The position numbers and the translations under genes were made by a program. Positions 21,901 through 34,119 of a DNA stretch of 64,000 bases are shown piece by piece; position 1 is the stretch's first letter; every line of letters starts with the position of its first letter. Origin of the DNA: Sipunculus nudus (taxonomy: Eukaryota > Annelida > Sipuncula > Golfingiida > Sipunculidae); assembly GCA_026874595.1 (NCBI GenBank), contig CM049318.1, positions 6,401,741-6,465,740 of the forward strand. Reading direction: 5' to 3'. The notes below the pieces were generated by a model. It was not told the origin of the DNA and ran no database searches. It worked only from the letters and a program-made list of their open reading frames with translations.

Positions 21901-24900
21901 ATTCATAAAGTCGCTGCGACAGTCTGCGACACTCACTCCAGTATATATCTTACCACTGCGACAATGCGACAATGTGCGACGGTTAGCCACATCCTCAAGG
22001 TGACATGCGACAATTAATACAGTCGCTGCAACAGTCTGCGACACTCACCCCAGTATATATCTTACCACTGCGACAATGCGACAATGTGCGACGGTTGGCT
22101 ACTATCTCAAGCTGACATGCGACAATTAATACAGTCGCTGCGACAGTCTGCGACACTCACCCCAGTATATATCTTACCAGTGCGACAATGCGACTGTGCG
22201 ACGGTTAGCCAAATCCTCAAGGTGCAAAACCTTCTACCCCTTCAGGCAGGGACATGCACTCCAGGATGTATCTTACAACTGCGACAATGCGACAATGTGC
22301 GACGGTTGGCTACAATCTCACTATCTCAAGCTGACATGCGACAATTAATACAGTCGCTGCGACAGTCTGCGACACTCACCCCAGTATATATCTTACCACT
22401 GCGACAATTTGCGAGGGTTAACCACATCCTCAAGCTGACATGCGACAATTGATACCATTGCTGCGACAGTCTGCGACACTCACCCCGGTACATATCTTAC
22501 CACTGCGACAATGCGACAGTGTGCGACGGTTAGCCAAATCCTCAAGGTGCAAAACCTTCTACCCCTTCAGGCAGGGACATGCACTCCAGGATGTATCTTA
22601 CAACTGCGACAATGCGACAATGTGCGACAGTTGGCCACATCCTCAAGCTGACATGCGACAATTAATACAGTCGCTGCGACAGTCTGCGACACTCACCCCA
22701 GTATATATCTTACCACTGCGACAATGTGCGACAGTTAACCACATCCACAAGCTGACATGCGACAATTAATACAGTCGCTGCGACAGTCTGCTACACTCAC
22801 CCCAGTATATATCTTACCACTGCAACAATGCGATAATGTGCGACAGTTGGCAAAATCCTCAAGCTGCCATTGTCGCTAAAACCAAGTGCGACAGTCAGCA
22901 TTACACACCCCAGGATATATCCTACCTGTGCGACAATGCGACAATGTGCGACGGTTGGCTACTATCTCAAGCTGACATGCGACAATTAATACAGTCGCTG
23001 CGACAGTCTGCGACACTCACCCCAGTATATATCTTACCACTGCGACAATGTGCGACGGTTAGCCACATCTTCAAGCTGACATGCGACAATTAATACAGTC
23101 GCTGCGACAGTCTGCGACACTCACCCCAGTATATATCTTACCACTGCGACAATGCGACAATGTGCGACAGTTGGCCACATCCTCAAGCTGACATGCGACA
23201 ATTAATACAGTCGCTGCGACAGTCTGCGACACTCACCCCAGTATATATCTTACCACTGCGACAATGCGACAATGTGCGACGGTTAGCCACATCCACAAGC
23301 TGACATGCGACAATTAATACAGTCGCTGCGACAGTCTGCGACACTCACCCCAGTATATATCTTACCAGTGCGACAATGCGACAATGTGCGACGGTTAGCC
23401 AAATCCTCAAGGTGCAAAACCTTCTACCCCTTTAGGCAGGGACATGCACTCCAGGATGTATCTTACAACTGCGTCAATGTGACGATGTGCGACGGTTGGC
23501 TACAATCTCAAGCTGACATGGGACAATTATACAGTCGCTGCGACAGTCTGCGACACTCACCCCAGTATATATCTTACCACTGCGACAATGCAACAATGTG
23601 CGACAGTTAACCACATCCACAAGCTGACATGCGACAATTAATACAGTCGCTGCGACAGTCTGCGACACTCACCCCAGTATATATCTTACCAGTGCGACAA
23701 TGCGACAATGTGCGACGGTTAGCCACATCCACAAGCTGACATGCGACAATTAATACAGTCGCTGCGACAGTCTGCGACACTCACCCCAGTATATATCTTA
23801 CCACTGCGACAATGCGACAATGTGCGACAGTTAACCAAATCCACAAGCTGACATGCGATAATTAATACAGTCGCTGCGACAGTCTGCGACACTCGCCCCA
23901 GTATATATCTTACCACTGCGACAATGCGACAATGTGCGACAGTTGGCCAAATCCTCAAGCTGCCATTGTCGCTAAAACCAAGTGCGACAGTCAGCATAAC
24001 ACACCCCAGGATATATCCTACCTGTGCGACAATGCGACAATGTGCGACGGTTGGCTACTATCTCAAGCTGACATGCGACAATTAATACAGTCGCTGCGAC
24101 TGTCTGCGACACTCACCCCAGTATATATCTTACCAGTGCGACAATGTGCGACGGTTAGCCACATCTTCAAGCTGACATGCGACAATTAATACAGTCGCCG
24201 CTACAGTCTGCGACACTCACCCCAGTATATATTTTACCACTGCGACAATGCGACAATGTGCGACAGTTGGCCACATCCTCAAGCTGACATGCGACAATTA
24301 ATACAGTCGCTGCGACAGTCTGCGACACTCACCCCTGTATATATCTTACCACTGCGACAATGCGACAATGTGCGACAGTTAACCACATCCACAAGCTGAC
24401 ATGCGACAATTAATACAGTCGCTTCAACAGTCTGCGACACTCACCCCAGTATATATCTTACCACTGCGACAATGCGACAATGTGCGACAGTTGGCCAAAT
24501 CCTCAAGCTGCCATTGTCGCTAAAACCAAGTGCGACAGTCAGCATTACACACCCAGGATATATCCTACCTGTGCGACAATGCTACAATGTGCGACGGTTG
24601 GCTACTATCTCAAGCTGACGTGCGACAATTAATACAGTCGCTGCGACACTCACCCCAGTATATATCTTACCACTGCGACAATGCAACAATGTGCAACAGT
24701 TGGCCACATCCTCAAGAAGACATGCGACAATTAATACAGTCGCTGCGACAGTCTGCCACATTCACCACAGTATATATCTTACCAATGCGACAAAATGCGA
24801 CAGTTAACCACATCCACAAGCTGACATGCGACAATTAATACAGTCGCTGCGTCAGTCTGCGACACTCACCCCAGTATATATCTTACCACTGCGACAATGC

Positions 24901-25211
24901 GACAATGTGGGACAGTTGGCCAAATCCTCAAGCTGCCATTGTCGCTAAAACCAAGTGCGACAGTCAGCATTACACATCCCAGAATATATCCTACCTGTGA
25001 GACAATGCGACAATGTGCGACGGTTGGCTACTATCTCAAGCTGACATGCGACAATTAATACAGTCGCTGCGACACTCACCCCAGTATATATCTTACCACT
25101 GCGACAATGTGCGACGGTTAGCCACATCTTCAAGCTGACATGCGACAATTAATACAGTTGCTGCGACAGTCTGCGACACTCACCCCAGTATATATCTTAC
25201 CACTGCGACAA
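18930..25211 (+). repeat. 112-bp satellite array, right block with higher-order repeats
   Basis: Continuation of the same array in the same orientation. A 1,195-bp higher-order unit is tandemly duplicated: 20496-21690 and 21691-22885 are nearly identical, including the unusual CTACAATCTCACTATCTCAAG insertion and GCGACTGTGCGAC variant. Segments at 14629, 19490 and 23719 are also near copies. The array stops abruptly at 25211 inside a monomer and abuts an internal part of R1. All open frames here are repeat by-products. Confidence 0.95.
20496..22885 (+). repeat. Tandem 1,195-bp higher-order repeat, 2 copies
   Basis: Features recur at a constant offset of 1,195 bases (for example the pairs 20889/22084, 21245/22440 and 20496/21691). 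Each copy combines plain 112-bp monomers with both variant monomers. Differences are single substitutions such as CTCAAGCAGACATG against CTCAAGCTGACATG, so the duplication is recent. Confidence 0.9.
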
Positions 25212-27432
25212 TCGCACAGAAATGATCCTAGGGTAGTGCTTTCTGAAGTTTGTTCAAAGGTCTCAGTTCAGTGACTTTTGGCTAAGTTATGGGAAGCTGA
25301 ATTTAGTCATATGCCATAACAGCCCATTTTAGCTAAGTGGCTACAAAAAATCTTCTTCTCAAAAACCACTGGGCCAAATTCTTAAATCTCACACATTAAT
25401 TATCCTTAGATGTTGATAATTCAAATTTGTTCAAATGGTCTCAGTTCAGTGACTTTTGGCTGAATTATGGGAAGCTGAATTTAGTCATATGCCATAACAG
25501 CCCATGTTAGCTAAGTGGCTACAAAAATCTTCTTCTCAAAAACCACTGGGCCAAATTCTTAAATCTCACACATTAATTATCCTTAGATGTTGATAATTTA
25601 AGTTTGTTCAAATGGTCTCAGTTCAGTGACTTTTGGCTGAGTTATGGGAAACTGAATTTAGTCATATGCCATAACAGCCCATGTTAGCTAAGTGGCTACA
25701 AAAATCTTCTTCTCAAAAAACACTAGGCCAAATTCTTAAATCTCACACATTAACTATCCATAGATGTTGATAATTCAGGTTTGTTCCAATGGTTTTGATT
25801 CAATGATTTTTGGCTGAGTTATTAGAAGCTGAATTTTGCCATTTTGCTGTATTTTCCCATATGAATTAAAAACCTACAAAACGTTTTTCGACTGATGATG
25901 ATACTGAGGCTAGTTTGTTTAATATTTTACAAGAATAATTCCCTGAATCATTCTTATAATAATTGTCTTTTATCGTTCCAAAAAATGAATTTTGGCTGAA
26001 TTATAAAGATTGAATTGAGTCATTTTACCAAATATGTTAGCTGTGTGAAGCAGTATACATCTAGCCTAGCACCAGTTTATCAGCATCCATTACATCATGC
26101 CTCTAGACATTTAAATTTCAGGTTATCTATGGAAAATATTGACAAGAATGTTTTTTAAAAGCTTTTAAAAAATGTAGATTTATGATATTACATATCATCT
26201 GTACAATAACTCCTAATTTCTCAGGAATAGCAGGAGCTACCATCCCCAAATGTTATGCAATTATCTGTCACATATCAAATGTTGATGGATTCAGCTTAGT
26301 TTTGCTACCTTCATTTACTTAGATTTAACAAGGAAAAAGCTGGAAAAAAAAACTTTTAAAAGTCTTCTTCTTGTAAAATGTCCAGCCAAATTGTTCAATA
26401 TTTTACAGAAATGATCCCAGAGGCGAGCCCTCTCAAGTTTGTTTAAATGGTTTGTGTTGGATAAATTAAAGCAGATTTACATAACAGGCCAAGATTGTGT
26501 ATGTTTCTTGAATAGGTTGAGAAACTGCCTACTGTTTCAGATTTGGCATCAGATCAAGAGTTCATTCAGTGCAGCCAAAAATAGGTCAACAGTTCAATCA
26601 GTGCAGCCAAGCACAAGGCATGTGATCACCTCATGGGCAGCATGTGATCATTTCATGGATAGCATGTGATCACCTCATGAGTATCATGTGATCACCTCAT
26701 GGGTGTCATGCCCCTCAGGGCTGCATATGGAGCCAATCTGTGAGCTTTTGCAATTGTGTGGCTACTATTTCAGATTTGGCAATAGGCAAAAGGTCAGCCT
26801 GGATTTATTTATAGCTTTGGCAGACTGCCAACTGTGTCAGATTATGCAACAGGTCAAGAGTTCACTCAGTGCACCCAAGTATAGGTCAAAAATTCACTCA
26901 GTCTAGCCAGGTGCAGGTCAAGAGTTCACTCAGTGCAGTAGCCTGAGCCAGTAATTTGTCACAGTACACTTGGGGCAACAGCCTTTCCACCTGAGCCTGG
27001 TCAGCCCCGTGCATCAGACTCAAGGTAAGTTTAATGTATTGGCCTGATATTCTGACCTGTCTATGTGTCTTTAATGGCTTTCTCATTCACAAGACAGGTG
27101 TCGCCATCTGAAATGACTTTTGCAAAGTGTATTTGCCTGCTTTATTCTACTGAAGAATTTGATATATCAGCCTGAAATTGGGCATATTTGTATATAATTA
27201 TGTCAAATAGCTTTGTCGTATACAAGACTGGTGGTGCCACCTATAATAATTTTTGTGTTGTGTGCACCCATGCCAGAATTTCAGCAGTGATGTTTGTGTA
27301 TTGTTTCTTGTTCAAAATGTTTAGTACTTGCATTGTTCATATATATGAAAAGTAGTGGTTCAGCATTGAAGGGTTATACCTGGTGTATATCCATATGCAC
27401 AGGTTCGCATTAGGCCTGTAGGCCTTGTTCTA
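25212..27432 (+). mobile_element. R1 copy 2, 5'-truncated at the satellite junction
   Basis: Begins inside R1 at CGCACAGAAATGATCCTAGG (compare 3976 and 60538) and ends with the R1 right-end motif CACAGGTTCGCATTAGGCCT. A ~178-bp unit with TCTCAGTTCAGTGACTTTTG is present three times (25261, 25439 and 25616), more than in the other copies. It also contains four to five CATGTGATCACCTCATG units near 26618-26705. The R2 array follows directly. Confidence 0.75.
25261..25800. repeat. ~178-bp tandem repeat inside R1, 3 units
   Basis: The block from TCTCAGTTCAGTGACTTTTG to TTGTTCAAATGG repeats at 178- and 177-bp spacing. The corresponding regions of R1 copies 1 and 3 have fewer units. Confidence 0.85.
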
Positions 27433-27439
27433 TATTTTA

Positions 27440-29325
27440 CAATTTTCTTTCTCTATTTTTGATACCTTAAAAGATGCGGTCATCTGATAACAGGGCACAA
27501 ATCATAACGGCTGGACCTAGAATCTTCTTTCTTGACATGCAGAGAGGGCAATGAAAAGTCTTCTTGGAAACTGAAAATTAGGTCTCTGTTACCCAAAACC
27601 TCAGAGCCATGGGGCTCTGAAGTATCCCCCAGAATAATGCAAAATTTGATACAAAAGCTCAAGTATCTGAATAACCACTGCATTGATCACCAAGATTCTT
27701 TGCATGAATATTAATCATGGGATGTTCCGTCACTTCCTGCAGACTGGTGGCGCCACCTGTATTTTTTTCAAATTTTTGCAAATTTTTTTCTCTTTTTTTT
27801 TTCAAACCTCAATGAAACTGTCATCTGTTAAGTGGGCACAAATCATAACCACTGGACCTGGAATCTTCAAACTTAATATCCAGGGAGGTCCATGAAAAAT
27901 CTCCTTGAAAACCTGAAATTAGGTCTCTGTTACCCATATCCTTGGAGCTATGGGGCTCCGAAGTAACCCCCAGAATAATGCAAATTTTGATACAAAAGCT
28001 CAAGTATCTGAATAACCACTGCATTGATCACCATGATTCTTTGCATGAATATTGATCATTGGATGTTCCATCATTTCCTGCAGACTGGTGGTGCCACCTG
28101 AATTTTTTCAAAGTTTTACAAATTTTTTTCTCTTTTTTTCAGACCTCAATGAAACTGTCATCTGTTAACAGGGCACAAATCGTAACCACTGGACCTGGAA
28201 TCTTCAAACTTAATATCCAGGGAGGTCCATGAAAAATCTCCATGAAAACCTGAAATTCGGTCTCAGTTACCCATATCCATGGAGCTATGGGGCTCCGAAG
28301 TACCCTCCCCCAGAATAATGCAAAATTTGATACAAAAGCTCTTGAAAAGTCTCTGAATAACAACTGCATTGATCACCATGATTCTTTGCATGAATATTGA
28401 TCATTGGATGTTCCATCAGTTCCTGCAAACTGGTGGCGCCATCTGTATTTTTTTTGCAATTTTTACGAATTTTTTTCTTTATTTTTGAGACCTTCAAAGA
28501 AGTTGTCTTCTGTTAACAGGGCACAAATCGTAACCGCAGGACCTAGATTCTTCTTACTTGACATCAAGGGAGGTTCATGAAAAGTCTCTGTAAAAACATG
28601 AAATTAGGTCTCTGTTACCAATATCCTTCGTAGTAAGTACCTCTCAAAATAATTAAAAATTTGATACAAATTTAAACTCCAGTATCTGAATAACCAATGC
28701 ATTGATCTCCATGATTCTTTGCAGGCATATTGATCATGGAGTGTTCCATCAGTTCCTGCAAACTGGTGGCGCCACCTGTATTTAAAAAATTTTTTTAGGC
28801 ATTTTTTCTCTATTTATGAGACCTTCAAATGAAGTGGTCATCTGTTAACATGCCACAAACTGTAACTGCTGTACCTAGAATCTTCTTACTTGACATCCAG
28901 GGAGACTAATGAAAAATCTCCTTGGAAACCTGAAATTAGGTTTCTGTTACCCATATTCTCCGAGCTATAGGGCTCATAAATACCCCCAAGAATTATTGAA
29001 AATTTGATACAAACAAAAGCTCCAGTATCTGAATAACTTATGCCTTGATAGCCATGATTCTTTGGATATATATTGATCATGCAGTGTTTCATCAGTTCCT
29101 GCAGACTGGTAGCACTACCTGTATTTTTTTTCAAATTTTTACACATTTTTTTTTCTATTTATGAGACCTTTAAATGAAGTTGTCATCTGTCCAAAAGGCC
29201 ACTGAAACCCATTTCTAAGGACTTTTCACAAAATTCATGATTTGTTTGCACTCGGGCAGTCATTTTGCTCATTGTTCAACATTCCTTGAATTCAGCTGAG
29301 CGTCATGGCCCATGGGCTACTTGTT
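27440..29325 (+). repeat. R2 tandem repeat array A, about 5 units of ~340 bp
   Basis: Units contain, in order, GGGCACAAATC.TAAC, GGACCTGGAATCTTC, AGGTCTCTGTTACCCATA, TTGATCAT.G.TGTTCCATCAG and CTGGTGGCGCCACCTGTATT, followed by a T-rich stretch. The palindromic CTGGTGG block falls at 27744, 28085, 28430, 28763 and 29106. The array closes with AGCTGAGCGTCATGGCCCATGG near 29294. Minus-strand open frames here (for example 27821-28024) are by-products. No protein is encoded. Confidence 0.85.
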
Positions 29326-30550
29326 TTGTGATATTTAGCCTCCTTTGAGAGCTGTCATGTCAGCTCCAAACTAAGTTTTAAGTGTGATTTCCTGTCTTAC
29401 TTCACTCAAATATAGCTGGAAAAGGTCATAATAATTTTGACAACTAAAAAACTAAAAAAAAAAGGTAAGATGCAAAGAATTTTGGTGGTGCAGCACTGCT
29501 TTGTCACACAGTGCTTGTAGTGATGGTAACCATGCATGAGCCTCAAGTAAAAGATTCCATGACCTTTAAGTGTTTCAGTGGAGTTCACAATGCCAAGGTC
29601 TGAGGACACAATAACATCATGCAGTGATGCCACCCTTTACTGGCCATCAATTCAATGTCCTTTTGATAAGAGGAGAACCATTATATTAGTATTCTTATTT
29701 CACTGGAAATTCTACCAATACCGCCACATGTACAGTACTGCACCAGACAACACCTTAGCTTTACCTTTGGCATTTTTTCGTGAATAAAAGAAAACCTGAC
29801 CTCTTGGCAGCATTGTAAGGAATCCTTTATTTGCTGGCAAAAGACAAACACCTAAGTTGCTATCCGGAATAACTCAGAAAATGTATACTCTTGTCAGCTT
29901 TCTCCTGAGCTGGTATTTAAAAAACTTCAGTAATATTACTTTAGAAAGAATTTTTATCACTTTTGGAAAGTTATCTTAAAGTACTAAAGTGTTCACACCT
30001 ACTGAAGTAGATATAATTTGCTTGCTTCCGACAAACACATATATACTCGCTAGTTTCTGTAGTTAGAATGGATAGCTCCTGTTACAATGGAAACAGGTAC
30101 TGTATATGTTGGATACTGGTTCTTTGAACAAAACTTAATGTGTGAACACTCTGATATAAAAAAATCATCTTTATATACACGAGAATATACGTGTGCATAG
30201 GAGGTAATTAATGAACAGTGAGCTCTTGCCATTGCACATATAAATATAGTCTGTAGCAGCATCACAAAAGGGCATATTGATAAAGACAACTGCAGATTTC
30301 TTCTTAAACTGATTTTATTCCTAATTTATCAGGTATATCTTTTTTTCCAACAATTTTGTGGCTCTAAGTAGGGGTGCAGATTATCTACAGTAGCAGATTA
30401 TCTTTGTTGAAAGACTTTACGTCACAGTATTCCTGAGCTTATACTTGCTATTCCCTGGATGTTCTGAAAGGAGGGTTCTTTAGCAAGTAGCTTGCCCTTT
30501 AGGAAGGGGATAAGTGCAGCTCTAATAAAAATCTTTAACTATTTTGGTAG
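29326..30550. other. Unassigned sequence with one open stretch
   Basis: The segment 29579-29787, after TTAAGTGTTTCAG, is open to TAA and includes SEDTITSCSDATLYWPSIQC. Its composition is fairly coding-like but nothing else supports it. The remainder is AT-rich and intron-like. Confidence 0.3.
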
Positions 30551-30589
30551 GAGATGAAGAACTAAGTGAACAAACGTGGCAGATGGAAG
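30551..30589 (+). CDS. Candidate microexon (39 bp)
   Basis: Acceptor CTTTAACTATTTTGGTAG and donor GAAG|GTAATT. Only one frame is open: two bases finish a codon, then DEELSEQTWQME, with one G left over. That phase joins without a stop to 37514 (glycine), to 34287 (glycine) or to one frame of 31782 (glutamate). The acidic, well-mixed peptide looks coding, but 39 bp is little evidence. Confidence 0.3.
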
Positions 30590-31781
30590 GTAATTGATGA
30601 GCAGACACTTCACTCTGATAGATAAAAGTTACCTGTCGTTAACACCTTATGTTTCCACTACTCTGGGTGTTTCTGTTTCTGTAATTGGAAGTCTCCCATA
30701 TTTATATATTATTTTGTAAACTACTGTTTTTAGCATTCAAGTTTTACGTAATATAAGATTAGTTTCAATTTTTTTTATAACTCGGTTGATCGAAAACCTG
30801 TGGGAGTTGGTCCATATGGTGACTAGGGTAGTTTGTTTACTGGTTGGCAGACAAAATACTCTTGTGAACCACTGTGTAAATAACAAGTCTGGCTATTGTC
30901 TGCTTCAGCATTACAAGTCTTCTCAGCTCTCTGAGATTAAGTGCCTTGTTTCCCGTTTTCTTCTTCTGCTTGTGTTGCCAGCAGGGATTCATTGTTTAAT
31001 TGATTGGTGCTGGAAGGGAGTGACGCCACTGTTCCATCAGGTGCCAAGAAGTCGTTGGATGAAACAAAGGATAATGATTTAGTTAAGGTCACAAAATTTA
31101 AAAGTAATGTAGATACAGTGGTTGGAACTTTGGTTCTGCTCCCTGGCTTTCCTTTTTTAAGTCAGGGTCCATAAATAAAGGTGTATTTTTCATGCTGCAA
31201 TGTGATGATAATTAGCCGTAGTCAATTTTTGGGGTCTCCTAAATCTGACCCTGCTTATCAGGACTTTTGACGGGTCCCCAGCCATCTTGGAAATCAGAGA
31301 AATCCTTCATCAAAATCTGAGTTCCAAGATAGTCTTTGAAATCATTTCACAAAAATGACATGTGATTTAAACAAATACACAAGCATTAGCAAGATGACTA
31401 TAAAAAGAGAATATAAAAGAAAAGTGGTAACAGAAGCATTGAAGTCCCGTTAAGTTACAGGTTCAGCCTGTGACAGAAAACAGTTCATGACCCTGTGCTT
31501 GCTGTCAAGTTTGGTGCAGCACTGTTTGCTGGTTATCTTTTCCTGCTGGCGGGAGGGCAGGTTCAGGTGCTGTCACAGCCTTCAAGGCTTAATTGCCCTG
31601 TGCTTTTAAGACTTGTTCCTCAGCTAGCAGTTCCTAATGTGTTCTTAGAAATACCATTAAAAAATCAGTACATCTGGAAAGGTCTTTGCCTTGTCCTTGA
31701 CAGACAGTATGTGCTAATGCCATAATGGTCAGTTATGTGGGACTCGGAACTTACAGGTTTTTTTTTTCTCTCTCTCTTCAG
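30590..31781. other. Unassigned sequence, two open stretches
   Basis: 30786-31082 and 31465-31725 are open on + and less AT-rich than the flanks. The latter includes LAVKFGAALFAGYLFLLAGG, which could be membrane-spanning. A strong acceptor (CTTCTTCTGCTTGTGTTGCCAG) lies near 30981. I could not define full exons. Confidence 0.3.
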
Positions 31782-31871
31782 AACTCCAAAAGTTTTACAC
31801 TCCAGATAGGAGACATAATTCCTGGCCAGGGGGCAATGTTTAGCAGTAAGCTAATGGAAGTGCTAAAGTAA
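31782..31871 (+). CDS. Candidate exon after a very strong acceptor
   Basis: The acceptor is one of the best in the window (T9, then CTCTCTCTCTTCAG). The zero-phase frame reads SKSFTLQIGDIIPGQGAMFS and either stops at 31869-31871 (last exon) or is cut at a donor at 31845 (AGCA|GTAAGC), leaving one base. A second frame is also open for 20 codons (KFYTPDRRHNSWPGGN) and stops at 31843, so the frame is uncertain. Zero phase matches the end of the exon at 13290, but that intron would be 18 kb. No family recognised. Confidence 0.3.
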   Translation, partial: NSKSFTLQIGDIIPGQGAMFSSKLMEVLK

Positions 31872-32343
31872 TACTTATTAAAGTACTGAAATCTGAATTA
31901 TATTACACCATAACAAATGGCTAAATTCATGCCTCTAGTTCTGAGAAGTTCAGAACTCTTTAATCCCAATCTGGGGCAACATATTTATATTGTTAATCAT
32001 GTAGCTATTGATAATTAGGATCTTAATGTTATATTGATCTGTTTAAATTGCCAGTGATGAGATATAAGTAGTCAGTGAAATTTGACTGTAAACCTACTCT
32101 CTATAATGCTTACATTAATAAGATGAAATTAAATGTACATGTCTTAAGCTGTGTGATTGCTCCTAGTAAATAATTAATTCAATGTACTTCACACTTTGCT
32201 TATATAAAACAGCTATATTTAATTAAAGTTTATGAAAGATTGTTATACAGACCACATCGATTGAAAAATGAGTTTCATATATTTTTCTTTTGTTTATCAT
32301 GTTTCAAATTCCATGGATATATCATTCTAAGTTAACTAATATG
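31872..32343. other. Intron-like sequence
   Basis: AT-rich; nothing supported. Confidence 0.45.
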
Positions 32344-32592
32344 TTATTTCTTGGAATGTTTTATCCTGCTGGCTTTAAGTTGTTCCTCTGCTTGACCAGC
32401 GGTCATCATACTGCCAGCTATATACCAAATATAATGACCAGACTGTTTGTGAAGTGAGAATAAGAGAATGTTATTAAATCTTGCCATTAGAAAAAAATAA
32501 TATCTCAGAAAAAAAATATGGCAAAAATCATACGTAACTTGATTATCAGGACCAGCAAGGGGGTCAGATTTGCAGGTGTTCTGTTGGGACAT
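32344..32592 (-). CDS. Small possible protein, one or two exons (minus strand)
   Basis: On the minus strand an ATG at 32592 starts an 82-codon frame ending in TAA at 32344. The last 32 codons (IWYIAGSMMTAGQAEEQLKA, then a basic tail ending HSKK) are strikingly protein-like and follow a good acceptor (TTCTCACTTCACAAACAG|TCTGG). The first 18 codons (MSQQNTCKSDPLAGPDNQ) also look coding, while the middle 32 codons are T-rich and hydrophobic. So either this is one small membrane protein or a 96-bp in-frame intron (32443-32538) is removed; its 5' end, GTTACG, is a poor donor. No family recognised. Confidence 0.35.
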   Translation of the reverse strand: MSQQNTCKSDPLAGPDNQVTYDFCHIFFLRYYFFLMARFNNILLFSLHKQSGHYIWYIAGSMMTAGQAEEQLKASRIKHSKK

Positions 32593-33144
32593 TTTGAATG
32601 ATTTTAACTTGACAAAACAGGAATTTGTGAGTCTTATATGAAGACAAACATACCATCACCACCAATTATGTATTAATCAAGTTGTGTTACAGAATGGAAC
32701 AACTCAAGGTAGGGCATGCCTTGTCCAATAAATTTTTCTAGTTCCATTTTTTTTTCTAATTTGAGAGGGGATTCTAGACTACTTTAGAATAAAGTAATTG
32801 CATTAGAAAAAAAAAATCATTTTAATATGAAAGTGAAAACCTTATTGAAACTACATGGTTCATATAGTACTTTTTGAAATTATTTTAATGGTGCATTCCA
32901 GGTATGACTATGCATCAGAACTGGCCTTCATATCTCTTTAATGTTAGACTAGTAGTATAGGAAGAACTAATAAAAAAACTATAGATATGAAAACATGGAA
33001 TATATAAAGTTTGCAGAATTTGTAAATAAAAAAAAAAGGCATTTCAAGGAAATTTAGAAAGAGAAGAATGGCAGAACACATACAAGTGAAGGCTGAACAA
33101 CATAAGAAGATGTGCATGTTTTCAATGTAACAACATATGCTCAC
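32593..33144. other. Unassigned AT-rich sequence
   Basis: Contains A- and T-runs; no supported feature. Confidence 0.45.
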
Positions 33145-33186
33145 CACGTACTCACTACCTGACCCTGACATAGCTTTACTTAACAT
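33145..33186 (-). CDS. Possible first coding exon on the minus strand (14 codons)
   Basis: The minus-strand frame starts at ATG (33184-33186), reads MLSKAMSGSGSEYV, and meets a donor GTG|GTGAGC in phase 0. The phase would fit the 32442 acceptor of the small protein downstream (on -), making it an alternative start for that gene. The evidence is only a short open frame and a donor. Confidence 0.2.
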
Positions 33187-34119
33187 TTACTTTGGACAAA
33201 CAGTGTACACCCCTGCACACTTCTACATACAAGACATTCAAACACAGAAGTAGTAATCACTTATCTAATTAGAGGAAATAGTGGAAAATATGTCAAGAAA
33301 GAGTAGAAGAGATATCTGGAAAGAAAAGGAAAAGCATGAAAAGGTGCCCCTTAAACACCCAAAATTTGTTGGTATAAGTTATCAGTAGTTTGTTGAGCCA
33401 GGGTGATATGATACCCGAATTACCATCCATTGCCTGCCTGTAACTGTCAGTATGAGTGGTCCATAGCTGTCAGTATGAGTGGTTGAACCTTGTTGTCAGG
33501 AAGCTGTTTACCCGAAGCTTGTAGGAAGCCCGACCCCCAGTGATAACTTAGGCTGTGTGAATAATGTATCACAACAAACATGCGGCTGTGTTAACTGTCA
33601 GGACTAAACACCAGAAGAATTACTCCAAACAACACTGATGTTAGGTATCCCCTGCCTAACCATGATACAGTACATGCCAGAAAACATGTAGATATACATC
33701 CATCCCAACCCCTTTTTTATCAGTTAATTAAAAATTAATTGTCATCTCCCCAGATTTTCAGATTGTTAGTGCTTTTATTTGAAACTTGCATAATAAAAAT
33801 GAAAAACACAACCTTTTGGCAGGCATGATAATTTTTGTATTGTTCTAAAAATTTATCAACATTTTTCTGTGGCAGAGGAGAAAGTGAATTTGTAAGAATA
33901 ACATGTATTTTAAGAATATTATGCATTATGCTTTGTGGTCTTTTTCTAAAATTAAGATAAAGGTTGTGGGTTTATAGTCTGATATCACTTTCTATGTCAG
34001 TCTCATCCCACTTTACACTTTGCCTTCATGGTCTTTTGGGCCTGTTCATTCTTGTAGTTTTTCTCAGCTCCTTGAGGAGCATACAACCATGCAAAGCAGC
34101 CATAACAGGCGCTAGAAGG
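33187..34119. other. Unassigned sequence with a short duplication
   Basis: CTGTCAGTATGAGTGGT occurs twice at about 33444 and 33467. The rest is AT-rich without supported features. Confidence 0.4.

Noticed and set aside
13859-25148. Dozens of 65-120 codon frames such as MRQLIQSLRQSATL
   Set aside because: All lie in the 112-bp satellite and repeat with it; they have no independent support.
13440-25211. CRISPR array
   Set aside because: Monomers are contiguous with no unique spacers, there are no cas genes, and the sequence is eukaryotic in character.
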